A stretch of 13,024 nucleotides of DNA from CAZEHS01 sp964649745. GTDB lineage: Bacteria; Bacillota; Clostridia; Peptostreptococcales; Acidaminobacteraceae. Location: positions 1 through 13,024 of the forward strand of contig CAZYQI010000056.1 of assembly GCA_964649745.1 (NCBI GenBank), read 5' to 3'. Below the pieces are notes generated by a model. It saw nothing but the letters and a program-made list of their open reading frames with translations, was not told where the DNA came from and searched no databases. Within the stretch, counting starts at the first letter, position 1, and every line of letters starts with the position of its first letter. This document shows positions 1 through 6,855 of the stretch, one piece after another. The translations under genes were made by a program, and so were the position numbers.

Positions 1-37
1 TTGTGCCTTCATTTTGTTCTGTATTATTTTTAGGATA

Positions 38-141
38 GATGAACGCAGATGAAAAACGATGAAAACCGATGAATGCAGATGTGTTCTCATAAAAACCCAT
101 CGCTTCTCATCGCCCTTCATACGCCCTTCATCCGCGGCAAA
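38..141. repeat. 10-bp-period GATGAA / TTCAT inverted repeat array
   Basis: GATGAA or GATG recurs at 38, 48, 58, 68 and 78, exactly 10 bp apart. The opposite-strand version (CTCAT, CCAT, TTCAT) follows at about 86, 97, 106, 116 and 127, spaced 10-11 bp. The two halves can pair, for example GATGAA at 38-43 with TTCATC at 127-132, so the stretch could form one long imperfect hairpin. It lies just 3' of the activase gene and ends in ATCCGCGGCAAA (130-141). A related half-copy lies upstream of the glycyl radical enzyme gene. No coding sequence is seen in 1-160, and no classical terminator is visible after the activase gene. The element might end that transcript, but this is inference. Confidence 0.6.
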
Positions 142-160
142 AGGTTTTGTAATTATTCTT

Positions 161-889
161 TTAGACCATGATAATCCGTTTCAACCCCGCAGCCTCCGCG
201 GTCGCCCTGCATGCTTCCATCAGTGCGTCTGTGGGAGGTTTTAATTGGGAGAGCATCTCTTTTCGCACCCCGTGAACCCGGTAGCGTATGATGCGGTAAG
301 GAATTCGGGGGTTGACCGCTGCCAGCTTCCGGGATACCCATTCCACCGTGTCCAGGGACTCCGGATCACCGCCCATGACCACGGTGCGTACCTCCGCCAG
401 CTTCTCCTTGCGAAGTGCGATATGGAAGGCGTCGATCACCCGTTCATTTCCCGCTCCGGTCAAGGCGCGGTGCCTTTCGCCGTCAATGGCCTTCACATCC
501 AGCATGATGCCGTCGGCAACCGCCAGCAGCCTTTCCAGCTTATCCGCTCCAAGGTTTCCGTTGGTGTCGATCAGTATATGGGCTCCGGCCTGTTTTAGGC
601 TGGCGCAGACCTCCATCAGGAAGTCGAACTGAACCGTGCATTCGCCCCCGGAGAAGGTCACTCCTGAAATGAAGGGAGCCGCCCGTCGGTAACGATCCAG
701 AATATCCGCCGCCGTCATCTCTACAAATTCAGGCCCCCGAGGTTCGTCTCCCCAGGGCATGGGGATGGTTTCAGGGTTATGGCAGTACCGGCAGTTAAAG
801 TTGCAGCCCTGGAGAAAGACGACCATCCGGTTTCCCGGGCCGTCCACAGCACTGAAATCAATGATACGGGTAACCGCACCCTTACTCAT
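161..889 (-). CDS. yjjW: YjjW-like glycyl radical enzyme activase (radical SAM)
   Basis: A 242-residue radical SAM enzyme that should use SAM and a [4Fe-4S] cluster to put the glycyl radical on its partner encoded immediately upstream. The cluster motif CX3CX2C is at C29, C33 and C36 (GCNFNCRYCHNP). It is followed by a SAM-binding GGE segment (FSGGECT) and a VFLQG strand typical of PflA-type activases. The start ATG overlaps the stop of the glycyl radical enzyme gene by 8 nt (ATGAGTAA), and no strong ribosome binding site precedes it, so translational coupling is likely. The E. coli YjjW protein, as remembered, is about 45 residues longer and carries a ferredoxin-like cysteine insert after the radical SAM motif. 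That insert is absent here, making the protein closer in build to PflA. The YjjW name rests mostly on the YjjI neighbour. Confidence 0.85.
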   Translation of the reverse strand: MSKGAVTRIIDFSAVDGPGNRMVVFLQGCNFNCRYCHNPETIPMPWGDEPRGPEFVEMTAADILDRYRRAAPFISGVTFSGGECTVQFDFLMEVCASLKQAGAHILIDTNGNLGADKLERLLAVADGIMLDVKAIDGERHRALTGAGNERVIDAFHIALRKEKLAEVRTVVMGGDPESLDTVEWVSRKLAAVNPRIPYRIIRYRVHGVRKEMLSQLKPPTDALMEACRATAEAAGLKRIIMV

Positions 890-2378
890 GTCCGGCCTGC
901 ACCTTCCGATCCAGAATCCGTTGATTATCCACCGCTTCCATCCCCAAAGAAACGGTATCGTGAAGGGCGGCCTCCGATTTTCTCAGGGCTTCGATATCGG
1001 ATTTTTTCACCAAAAACCCTGTAATCCGTATAAGGTCGCTGTTGGCCCGGTAGAAGGCGAACATCCGCATGGAGCTTTTCATGGCTCCCTTGATGATGTC
1101 CAACACACTTTCCGGATTGTTTCGGCTGGTATCATCAAAGGTGAAGATATCGCTGATCCCTGTTGGAAAATAACGGTGCAGCCGGGAAGTGAACAACAGA
1201 TGGTCCAGCATCTCAGGCTCATCCCCGTAAGGAATCCGCGCCCCCGGTGTTTCCAGAATATCGCTGGAGATGCCTGACTGCGCATGGAGCAGATAGCGGT
1301 TGCCGGTAAGAGGACTGTGGGGGGCTTCCAGTTGTTTAACCAAAACCTCCAGGCGATCAATTACCGCCTCTGCCATCTTCCCTGCCGACTCATTGTGTCC
1401 GTATCGGCCGTCTTCCCCTTTGTATTTAAGCAGCAGGTTCACGGTTTCGGCCAGGCCGAACATCCCGAACATGCCCAGAAAACGGTCCTTGGATATAAGC
1501 CCTTCTCTGGACAGAAAGTTGTTCTCAAAAAAATCACTCTGTTCAACAATGAAGCGGATCCGTTTTCCCATGACAGCACCCATGATACGTACGGTTTCCG
1601 GAAGCGTCTCCTCCATGAACCGGTCAAAGGAGCCCGCCCTTTCCGCTACCTTCCGCAAGTTCATGCGAACCAGGGTGAATCCCCCTCCCCCTGTGGGCAA
1701 GCCGTTGTAGCAGCTGGCAATTCCGTATCCTTCGCCGAAATCCTCTGTGTACATGGCATGGTTCGCAAAGCTGGGCTTCGATGCTTCCAAACCGGTGCGT
1801 ATGGCCTCCAGTGCAAAATCATCCGGTGTTTCCGGTCCGTATTTCAGGGTAAGGTTCGGCACCGCATTCTTAAGCTGTGCCTCCGCCTTAAGAATCAGCC
1901 GCCCGGCACGGGTGTCCGCCGGACCGATATTGGCATGGGCGAAGGAATCCGTTATGGTTCGGTCCATATGCATCAGGAACAGGCGTATGGTTTCAAGGTC
2001 CTTCTCCTCGTCGGTGATGAAGGGCTCCAGCAGGGTATCGATATTTCCCAGGTATACCGGCATGGTGGTAACGGATGGGATATGCTTGTATAGAATCAGA
2101 AGGAAATGCACTGCTTCATCCAGAGTTCTCGGGGGTGAGAGCCTTAGGAAGGCGGACCCCTGCTGCATGAATTTCCCGTAATCCACAAGGATATAACGGG
2201 GCCGGTATGGTGATCTGCCCTCGGCCAGATCACAGATCAACCCCTCTTCAAATGCGGACTTTTCGTCTTCTGACAGAACAACTCCCTCATGGCTGTTTTC
2301 CGCTTCCCGTGCCATGGCAATGACCTTTTGATGGTAGGTTGTCTTTGGATCCTTTATGATGTCCATTATCGTGTTCAT
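882..2378 (-). CDS. yjjI: YjjI-family (DUF3029) glycyl radical enzyme
   Basis: A 498-residue protein of the YjjI/DUF3029 glycyl radical family, much shorter than pyruvate formate-lyase (about 760). The probable active-site cysteine is C223 in ASCYNGLP, followed by a glycine-rich TGGGGF stretch. The only other cysteine is C49. The probable radical glycine is G454 in RITGF (451-455), a variant of the RVxGY motif, 44 residues from the C-terminus. A single active-site cysteine argues against PFL chemistry, which uses a Cys-Cys pair. The family's substrate is, to my knowledge, not established, and no neighbouring gene suggests one. The start is supported by AGGAGGG seven bases before ATG. The gene is first in a two-gene operon with its activase, has its own promoter candidate, and works only anaerobically if it follows the family. 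Confidence 0.9.
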   Translation of the reverse strand: MNTIMDIIKDPKTTYHQKVIAMAREAENSHEGVVLSEDEKSAFEEGLICDLAEGRSPYRPRYILVDYGKFMQQGSAFLRLSPPRTLDEAVHFLLILYKHIPSVTTMPVYLGNIDTLLEPFITDEEKDLETIRLFLMHMDRTITDSFAHANIGPADTRAGRLILKAEAQLKNAVPNLTLKYGPETPDDFALEAIRTGLEASKPSFANHAMYTEDFGEGYGIASCYNGLPTGGGGFTLVRMNLRKVAERAGSFDRFMEETLPETVRIMGAVMGKRIRFIVEQSDFFENNFLSREGLISKDRFLGMFGMFGLAETVNLLLKYKGEDGRYGHNESAGKMAEAVIDRLEVLVKQLEAPHSPLTGNRYLLHAQSGISSDILETPGARIPYGDEPEMLDHLLFTSRLHRYFPTGISDIFTFDDTSRNNPESVLDIIKGAMKSSMRMFAFYRANSDLIRITGFLVKKSDIEALRKSEAALHDTVSLGMEAVDNQRILDRKVQAGHE

Positions 2379-2398
2379 AGTTATGCCCTCCTGAAATC

Positions 2399-2427
2399 AT
2401 TATACCACCATCCCACAATTCTACACC
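2399..2427 (-). promoter_or_regulatory. Extended -10 promoter candidate for the glycyl radical operon
   Basis: Read on the minus strand, a perfect TATAAT (2399-2404) is preceded by TGG, giving the TGnTATAAT extended -10 form. At 17-bp spacing the -35 position holds GGTGTA (2422-2427), a poor match, as is common with extended -10 promoters. Transcription would start within or just before the ribosome binding site, leaving a leader of only about 20 nt. Confidence 0.55.
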
Positions 2428-2474
2428 GCAAAATCAATCAATTTCATTTATGTAGTTATTACAATCCCAACTCC

Positions 2475-2511
2475 TTCATATGCCCTTCATACGCTTTTCA
2501 TCTGTGGTTAA
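2475..2511. repeat. Half-copy of the TTCAT repeat upstream of yjjI
   Basis: TTCAT occurs at 2475, 2486 and 2497 (11-bp steps) and the segment ends in ATCTGTGGTTAA. It matches the right half of the array at 112-141 at most positions, in the same orientation, with differences mainly C/T. The glycyl radical operon is therefore bracketed by related repeats. It lies upstream of the candidate promoter and could be a mobile or recombinational repeat or a protein-binding array; neither is shown. Confidence 0.5.
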
Positions 2512-2559
2512 GGGTCTTAACGGTGTCAGTAGTTTATCATCACGTTTGTAAGTACGATC

Positions 2560-2588
2560 AAAAAAGCAGGGCCGCCTTTAGGCAGCCC
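2560..2588 (-). terminator. Rho-independent terminator of the beta-propeller gene
   Basis: On the minus strand GGGCTGCC, loop TAAA and GGCGGCCC form an 8-bp stem with one U-G pair. TGC and then a run of six T follow. It starts 13 nt after the beta-propeller stop codon and separates that gene from the glycyl radical operon. Confidence 0.85.
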
Positions 2589-2601
2589 CACCCGCTGTTT
2601 A

Positions 2602-4806
2602 TCAGTGTTTGAGATATCCGGTCTCTTTCATGGTGTCAAGGGTGTGACTCTTGATTCCAAAATCCGAAAGGGTGTACAGCTCGTTTCCGATCCAGAGGAT
2701 CCGCTTCACATCCTTGGAGGTGTCATACCATTTCAGCTCCGTATCCCTTACCTCGGCATCCGTAAGATGGGTGGAGGTCCCTTTCAGAACAAAGCCTTTG
2801 ACGGGATCGATCCCGTACACATAGGCCCCCTGGAAGGCAAAACGGTTATCGCGGCCTGCCCCCTCGTAAAGTGTTACCGGAAGCGCGAACAGGCTTTTCT
2901 CTTTTGAGAACATCAGGGCCTTGTGATTATTCAGCACCTCGGACCAGCTGCCGCTGCCTCCCAAAACCACACGACTTTTCTCAACGGGGTTGGTTACGTT
3001 GGTCACATCAAACATGGCAATTTTCACCCCCGCTGTAATGGCGCCGTTGGCGGTTTCAACCGTATCCTTTCCAAAACCGATCACGGTGTTGGCGTCGTAT
3101 GGATGGAGATAATCGCTGAAGCCCGGAATCTTCAGATACCCCAGAACCTTGGGGCTGCCGGAATTCGAAAGGTCGATCACGTAGAAGGGGTCAACCTGCT
3201 TGAAGGTTACCATGTAGGCTCTGTTTCCCATGAAACGGGCCGAAAAGATCCGTTCCCCAGGGGCAAGCCCTTCAAGTTTTCCCTTGATCGCCATATTGCC
3301 GTCCAAGACATAGAGGTTGTTCCGCGTTGTGTTATCTCCCGTGGACCAGCTGTCATCCGTGGTGGCAATACGGTAATTCCCGTTATAGGCATCCATGGAA
3401 AACTGGTTAAGAACCGTTCCCGGTACCGTTCCCTTGGCCTTAAATCTTACTGTTCCACTATTCAGTGCAAATTTGAAAAGCTCCGTGGTCTTCGTGTACG
3501 CTGGTGGAGCGAAGCCGTTCATGATGTCGCCCACCCGATAGTGGTAACGATCCATGGCCACAACCAGGCTGTCGGTATTGGCATAGACATTGTTGCTGCT
3601 GCCAAGGTAAACACCCTTATCCGGTTCCCCTTTGGGTTGATCCAGGTTGAAGCCCAGGGTGATCATCAGATTGGATTCCACTGTATCCGGGAAATACCGG
3701 ATGGCATCAAAGCCCACGCTGGTGGTTTTACCGGTCACACTGTCAGTAAAATGCGGCACCGCATTTTCCGCCTTAAGGCTATAGGTGTTCAGCCATTTGT
3801 TTGCTATCAGGTACAGCTTTCCACCGGTAAGCCGCGATGTAAGGTAGTTCCCCTCTGCTTCATACTTACGGATCAAGGCCGGTTTTTCCGGATTGGTCAC
3901 ATCGTAGAACAGCAGCTGCGTGGTGGGGCTGTACATCGGCATGATGGACCTTGCCTCCGGCATGGAGGTCTGATAAGGAGCGTAGCTCTGCTTGTTTCCT
4001 ATGACAACCAGCTTGTTTCCGTAAAGGTACAACTCGCTGGCATTCATTCCATTTTCAAAGCTCAGGGAGGTCGCTGCCTTCAACGCACCGGCAGAGGCTT
4101 TTGTGATTTTAAGGTCATTGGCCCGGAGCTGATAGATGTAGCTGCCGTCAGTTTTCACAACATCCGCTTCATCCACTCCGGCAACCTGGATATTGGTGGT
4201 GCTGTGAGCGGGAGCCGCATTGGCCATATCCGCAGCAACCACTGATTTTTCCATAGCTGCCGGCATGGGGGCAACACCGTCCATGATCCGGTACACAGGC
4301 TGATTGAACTTGCCCGCATAGTCAAGGATCAGCTTGAGCTTATCAAAGGAACCCACCACCGGCAGAGCCTCTGAATACACATAGGGCTTAAAGCCGCTCT
4401 TGATGGAAACCAGTTTAGTCTTGGCGTCCCAGCTCACTTCGTTGCCGAAGGCCTCGGATACGAACCGCAGAGGTACCAGGGTCCTTTCCTGTACGATCTT
4501 CGCAGAGGCTTCCAGGGGCTTCAGTTCGCCGTTCACAGAGCCATAGCCGCTGTCCAGCTTCACCGACACATTCATGGTGTCGTTATAGGCGGTTGCAATC
4601 CTCAGGTCCTGATTCCAGTCTACCCGTAGTCCCAAGGCTTCAAATATCGCCCGGAAGGGCACCAATGTTCGCCCATTTTCAACGGTAGGGGCAACCTCCA
4701 GAGCTAAGGGCTTATTATCAATCTGGATCTTGATGGCAGAATCCGCGAAACTGACAGATGAAAGCATTGCCGCTCCCAGAGTCAGCGCCATGATTTTTTT
4801 TAACAT
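2602..4806 (-). CDS. Secreted beta-propeller protein with N-terminal stalk domain
   Basis: A 734-residue exported protein. Residues 1-21 form a signal peptide (Lys-Lys, then a hydrophobic run ending SVSFA, likely cleaved before DSA). Residues about 25-135 match the copper amine oxidase N-terminal-like (PF07833) domain of Firmicutes surface proteins. Two repeats are visible, each with the RTLVPFRAIFEALG / RTLVPLRFVSEAFG motif. The rest resembles the secreted C-terminal beta-propeller family (PF09826), with recurring blade-like segments such as the VAGVDEADVVKTDG region and repeated LYxxGNxL strings. Its ligand is unknown; no catalytic motif or sortase signal was seen. The start was placed at an internal ATG with AAGGAGG nine bases upstream. 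The longer frame, reaching 4932, would run through the lipA 3' hairpin and bury the signal peptide. It is probably a single-gene unit. Confidence 0.85.
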   Translation of the reverse strand: MLKKIMALTLGAAMLSSVSFADSAIKIQIDNKPLALEVAPTVENGRTLVPFRAIFEALGLRVDWNQDLRIATAYNDTMNVSVKLDSGYGSVNGELKPLEASAKIVQERTLVPLRFVSEAFGNEVSWDAKTKLVSIKSGFKPYVYSEALPVVGSFDKLKLILDYAGKFNQPVYRIMDGVAPMPAAMEKSVVAADMANAAPAHSTTNIQVAGVDEADVVKTDGSYIYQLRANDLKITKASAGALKAATSLSFENGMNASELYLYGNKLVVIGNKQSYAPYQTSMPEARSIMPMYSPTTQLLFYDVTNPEKPALIRKYEAEGNYLTSRLTGGKLYLIANKWLNTYSLKAENAVPHFTDSVTGKTTSVGFDAIRYFPDTVESNLMITLGFNLDQPKGEPDKGVYLGSSNNVYANTDSLVVAMDRYHYRVGDIMNGFAPPAYTKTTELFKFALNSGTVRFKAKGTVPGTVLNQFSMDAYNGNYRIATTDDSWSTGDNTTRNNLYVLDGNMAIKGKLEGLAPGERIFSARFMGNRAYMVTFKQVDPFYVIDLSNSGSPKVLGYLKIPGFSDYLHPYDANTVIGFGKDTVETANGAITAGVKIAMFDVTNVTNPVEKSRVVLGGSGSWSEVLNNHKALMFSKEKSLFALPVTLYEGAGRDNRFAFQGAYVYGIDPVKGFVLKGTSTHLTDAEVRDTELKWYDTSKDVKRILWIGNELYTLSDFGIKSHTLDTMKETGYLKH

Positions 4807-4841
4807 TTTTATCGCCTCCTTTTTATAGTTAGACGGATCAC

Positions 4842-4871
4842 AATCTAAAAAGTTCCTTGAATACAAATCAA
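4842..4871 (-). promoter_or_regulatory. Weak promoter candidate for the beta-propeller gene
   Basis: On the minus strand TTGATT (4866-4871) and TAGATT (4842-4847) are separated by 18 bp, about 35 bp before the start codon. The -35 overlaps the foot of the lipA hairpin by two bases. The match is modest, and read-through from lipA is an alternative. Confidence 0.35.
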
Positions 4872-4897
4872 GAGGGAATCCTCTTGGATTCCCTCTT
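4870..4897 (-). terminator. Perfect 12-bp hairpin after lipA
   Basis: AAGAGGGAATCC, loop TCTT, and its exact complement GGATTCCCTCTT form a perfect 12-bp stem in the 147-bp gap between lipA and the beta-propeller gene. In the minus (lipA) direction it is followed only by a mixed T-rich stretch (GATTTGTATT). The plus direction has a better T run (CTCTTTTTTT about 10 nt later) but no gene ends there. It is probably the lipA terminator, imperfect in its tail. Confidence 0.6.
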
Positions 4898-4953
4898 ATT
4901 GTATCTCTTTTTTTGAAATAATTGTATTTCATGTTGATTAAATAACCGTTTTC

Positions 4954-5814
4954 CTACAAGCTGAAGAGTTCGTCCGCATGATAGGAGCTGCGTACCAGGG
5001 GGGAGGAGGCCACGCTTTCGAAACCCAGGGCGACCGCTTCCTCTTTTATGGCCTCAAAGACCTCCGGGGTTACATATTCCTTCATCTGATAATGAAGATC
5101 CGACGGCTGCAGGTACTGCCCCACTGTCAGTATATCGCAGCCGGCTTCCCTCAGGTCTTTCAGAACCCTGGTCACCTGCTCCCGCTCCTCTCCAAGCCCC
5201 AGCATGATGCCGGATTTCGTTTTTATGTGAGGGGCATAGGCCTTGGAGCGGCGGATCACTTCCAGGGACTGGCGATAATCCGCCTGGGGCCTCACGGCGC
5301 TGTAGAGCTCGGGCACGGTCTCCACGTTATGATTCAAAACATCAGGGCTGCTGTCCAGAACAACCTTCAATGCTTCATAATCTCCCTGCAAATCCGGAAT
5401 AAGGTACTCGATGCGGACGCCCGGGGTTGCTTGGTGTATCGCACGGCCCACTGCGGCAAAATGGGAGGCTCCGCCATCCGGCAGATCGTCCCGGGTAACT
5501 GAGGTGATTACGGCATATTTGAGCCCCAGCCGTTTTACAGCCTGGGCTACATTTTCAGGCTCCTTCTCATCCACAAGGGACGGAGCGGCATGGGTCACAT
5601 TGCAAAAGGCGCAGTTCCGTGTACAATGTCTTCCCAGTATCATGAACGTGGCAGTCTTTCGGTTATAGCATTCCATGCGGTTGGGACAATTGGCCTCTAC
5701 GCACACGGTATGAAGATTAAGATCGCTGATCAGGGCCTTCACCTTTTCAGAATCCGCACTGCCCTGTATTTTAACGCGGAGCCATTCCGGCTTTCTCTTG
5801 ATTACAGGTGACAT
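4954..5814 (-). CDS. lipA: Lipoyl synthase LipA
   Basis: Radical SAM enzyme that inserts two sulfur atoms into protein-bound octanoyl groups to make lipoyl groups on 2-oxoacid dehydrogenase E2 or GcvH proteins. Numbered from the chosen start (286 residues), the auxiliary, sulfur-donating cluster motif CX4CX5C is C38, C43 and C49 (CVEANCPNRMEC). The radical SAM motif CX3CX2C is C64, C68 and C71 (CTRNCAFC). The C-terminal RSSYHA segment supplies the conserved serine that ligates the auxiliary cluster. All signature parts are intact and the length is normal. Two ATGs lie two codons apart after AGGAGGG; the second, seven bases from the site, is preferred. A longer frame to 5871 would start inside the promoter. 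The gene diverges from lipB, the preceding step in the pathway. Confidence 0.96.
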   Translation of the reverse strand: MSPVIKRKPEWLRVKIQGSADSEKVKALISDLNLHTVCVEANCPNRMECYNRKTATFMILGRHCTRNCAFCNVTHAAPSLVDEKEPENVAQAVKRLGLKYAVITSVTRDDLPDGGASHFAAVGRAIHQATPGVRIEYLIPDLQGDYEALKVVLDSSPDVLNHNVETVPELYSAVRPQADYRQSLEVIRRSKAYAPHIKTKSGIMLGLGEEREQVTRVLKDLREAGCDILTVGQYLQPSDLHYQMKEYVTPEVFEAIKEEAVALGFESVASSPLVRSSYHADELFSL

Positions 5815-5842
5815 CGACATCCCTCCTGTGGCATTTCTCTTT

Positions 5843-5871
5843 ATGGTACTGTGCTTAAGGGGTCCTGTCAA
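5843..5871 (-). promoter_or_regulatory. lipA promoter
   Basis: On the minus strand a perfect -35 TTGACA (5866-5871) and -10 TACCAT (5843-5848, four of six consensus bases) are spaced 17 bp apart. The -10 ends 28 bp before the lipA start codon. Confidence 0.65.
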
Positions 5872-5890
5872 CCAACGTGACAGGGTTGAC
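5864..5890. promoter_or_regulatory. Inverted repeats across the two lip -35 boxes
   Basis: Two nested inverted repeats overlap here. CCTGTCA (5864-5870) pairs with TGACAGG (5878-5884), and GTCAACC (5867-5873) with GGTTGAC (5884-5890). They cover both divergent -35 elements, which lie only 14 bp apart, so a bound protein could block both promoters. Part of the symmetry is simply two -35 boxes facing away from each other, which weakens the operator reading. Confidence 0.4.
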
Positions 5891-5914
5891 TCAGGACGAC
5901 TGCGGTGCTATTCT
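5886..5914 (+). promoter_or_regulatory. lipB promoter
   Basis: TTGACT (5886-5891) and TATTCT (5909-5914) are spaced exactly 17 bp apart, 48 bp before the lipB start codon. It is a good sigma-A type match, back to back with the lipA promoter. Confidence 0.65.
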
Positions 5915-5962
5915 TTCGTTAACTGTACCTTCCACTCCCGCTGAATGTTGATGGAGGCCTTA

Positions 5963-6604
5963 ATGAAGCTCAATGTGCTGGACCTTAGCCGATGTGAATA
6001 CGATGAAGCCCTTGAAATACAGCTGAAGACACTTTCTGCAGTTCAAAAGGGGGAGTTGAATGACACCCTGATCCTGGTGGAGCATCCGGCTGTCATCACC
6101 ATGGGGCGCAATGCCAAGCCGGAAAATCTGCTGGTACCGGAGAGAATCCTTGCAGTCCAAGGAATCGCCATGAAACAGGTGAATCGGGGCGGAGACGTGA
6201 CCTATCACGGCCCCGGACAGCTGGTGGGCTACCCGATCTTTCATATCAAAGCCCGGCACGGCGGCAGCATCCGCACCTTCGTAGAAAAATTGGAAGACCT
6301 GTTCATCACCCTGCTCCATGATCAATGGCAGGTGGAGGCCGGACGAAACAACTGCAATTCTGGGGTTTGGATTGGCAATGACAAGATTTTGGCCATCGGT
6401 CTGGCTGTCAAGCAGGGGGTCACCATGCATGGCTTTGCCTTCAATGTGACTACGGATCTCAGCCATTATGCCGCCATCGTGCCTTGCGGCCTTGCGGATA
6501 AGGGGGTTACGACCCTGGAGGCCCAAACCGGATCCAGGGTGAGCCTTGAAGCGGTGAAGCCCCTTGTTGTGGAAGGCTTCAGGCAGCATTATGGTTTTGA
6601 GTGA
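5963..6604 (+). CDS. lipB: Octanoyltransferase LipB
   Basis: Moves octanoate from octanoyl-ACP to the lipoyl-domain lysine, giving the substrate for LipA. In the 213-residue protein the family signature RGGDVTYHGPGQ is at 75-86. The catalytic lysine is K141 (KILAIGLAVK) and the acyl-accepting cysteine is C175 (IVPCG), the Cys/Lys pair known in LipB. The presence of LipB rather than the LipM/LipL relay used by Bacillus subtilis is worth noting for a Firmicute. The ATG at 5963 is preferred because GGAGG (5953-5957) precedes it by 5 nt; the ATG at 5945 lies upstream of that site and has none of its own. It is the only plus-strand gene in the window, diverges from lipA, and is followed by a hairpin. 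Confidence 0.95.
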   Translation: MKLNVLDLSRCEYDEALEIQLKTLSAVQKGELNDTLILVEHPAVITMGRNAKPENLLVPERILAVQGIAMKQVNRGGDVTYHGPGQLVGYPIFHIKARHGGSIRTFVEKLEDLFITLLHDQWQVEAGRNNCNSGVWIGNDKILAIGLAVKQGVTMHGFAFNVTTDLSHYAAIVPCGLADKGVTTLEAQTGSRVSLEAVKPLVVEGFRQHYGFE

Positions 6605-6620
6605 GTTCATCTATAACATA

Positions 6621-6646
6621 AGGGGCTGTCCAACCGGACAGTCCCT
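6621..6646 (+). terminator. Hairpin after lipB
   Basis: AGGGGCTGTCC, loop AACC and GGACAGTCCCT form an 11-bp stem with one G-U pair, 17 nt after the lipB stop codon. No real T run follows (CTGCAATTACATTT), so termination may be partial. The rest of the 251-bp gap to metH holds repeat copy A and otherwise nothing recognisable. Confidence 0.6.
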
Positions 6647-6712
6647 CTGCAATTACATTTAGTTCTATAATCGATAGTCATCTGGCTTGAAAAATATGTC
6701 CGCCGTTATTCT

Positions 6713-6815
6713 TGACCTCCCTCTTGAGGGAGGTGGCACCAAAGGTGACGGTGGGAGTTGTTACGCGCTTACTCCCCCTTGCCGCTTCGCGTCCGTTCCC
6801 CCTCGAGAGGGGGAT
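6713..6815 (-). repeat. Met-cluster repeat, copy A (3' of metH)
   Basis: A 103-bp, GC-rich element running, on the plus strand, from TGACCTCCCTC to GAGGGGGAT. It holds three or more palindromes: CCTCCCTC-TT-GAGGGAGG at the left end, a central GGTGACGGTGGGAG region with CTTACTCCCCCTT, and the 18-nt palindrome TCCCCCTCGAGAGGGGGA at the right end. It lies 40 bp beyond the metH stop. Two further copies occur at 9246-9347 and 10303-10404, in the same orientation. Open frames that cross it, such as one encoding LPLEGGGTKGDGG, are not real genes. Confidence 0.9.
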
Positions 6816-6855
6816 GAATCTCTCAAAGCCAATAAAAAGAACGAAGCCGCCAATT

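Noticed and set aside
38..141. CRISPR array
   Set aside because: Units are only about 6 conserved bases every 10 bp, with no 20-40-nt repeats, unique spacers or cas genes.
2923..4245. 440-codon plus-strand open frame opposite the beta-propeller gene
   Set aside because: It starts at GTG without a ribosome binding site, has no recognisable domain, and lies wholly antisense to a gene with signal peptide, known domains and terminator.
4807..4932. Longer N-terminus for the beta-propeller protein
   Set aside because: The extension translates the lipA 3' hairpin and would place the signal peptide at residue 43; a strong ribosome binding site marks the internal ATG.
5815..5871. Longer N-terminus for LipA
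   Set aside because: The first ATG lies on the -35 box of the lipA promoter and has no ribosome binding site; AGGAGGG marks the internal start.
5960..6610. 216-codon minus-strand frame opposite lipB
   Set aside because: Antisense to an intact LipB with all catalytic motifs; no ribosome binding site.
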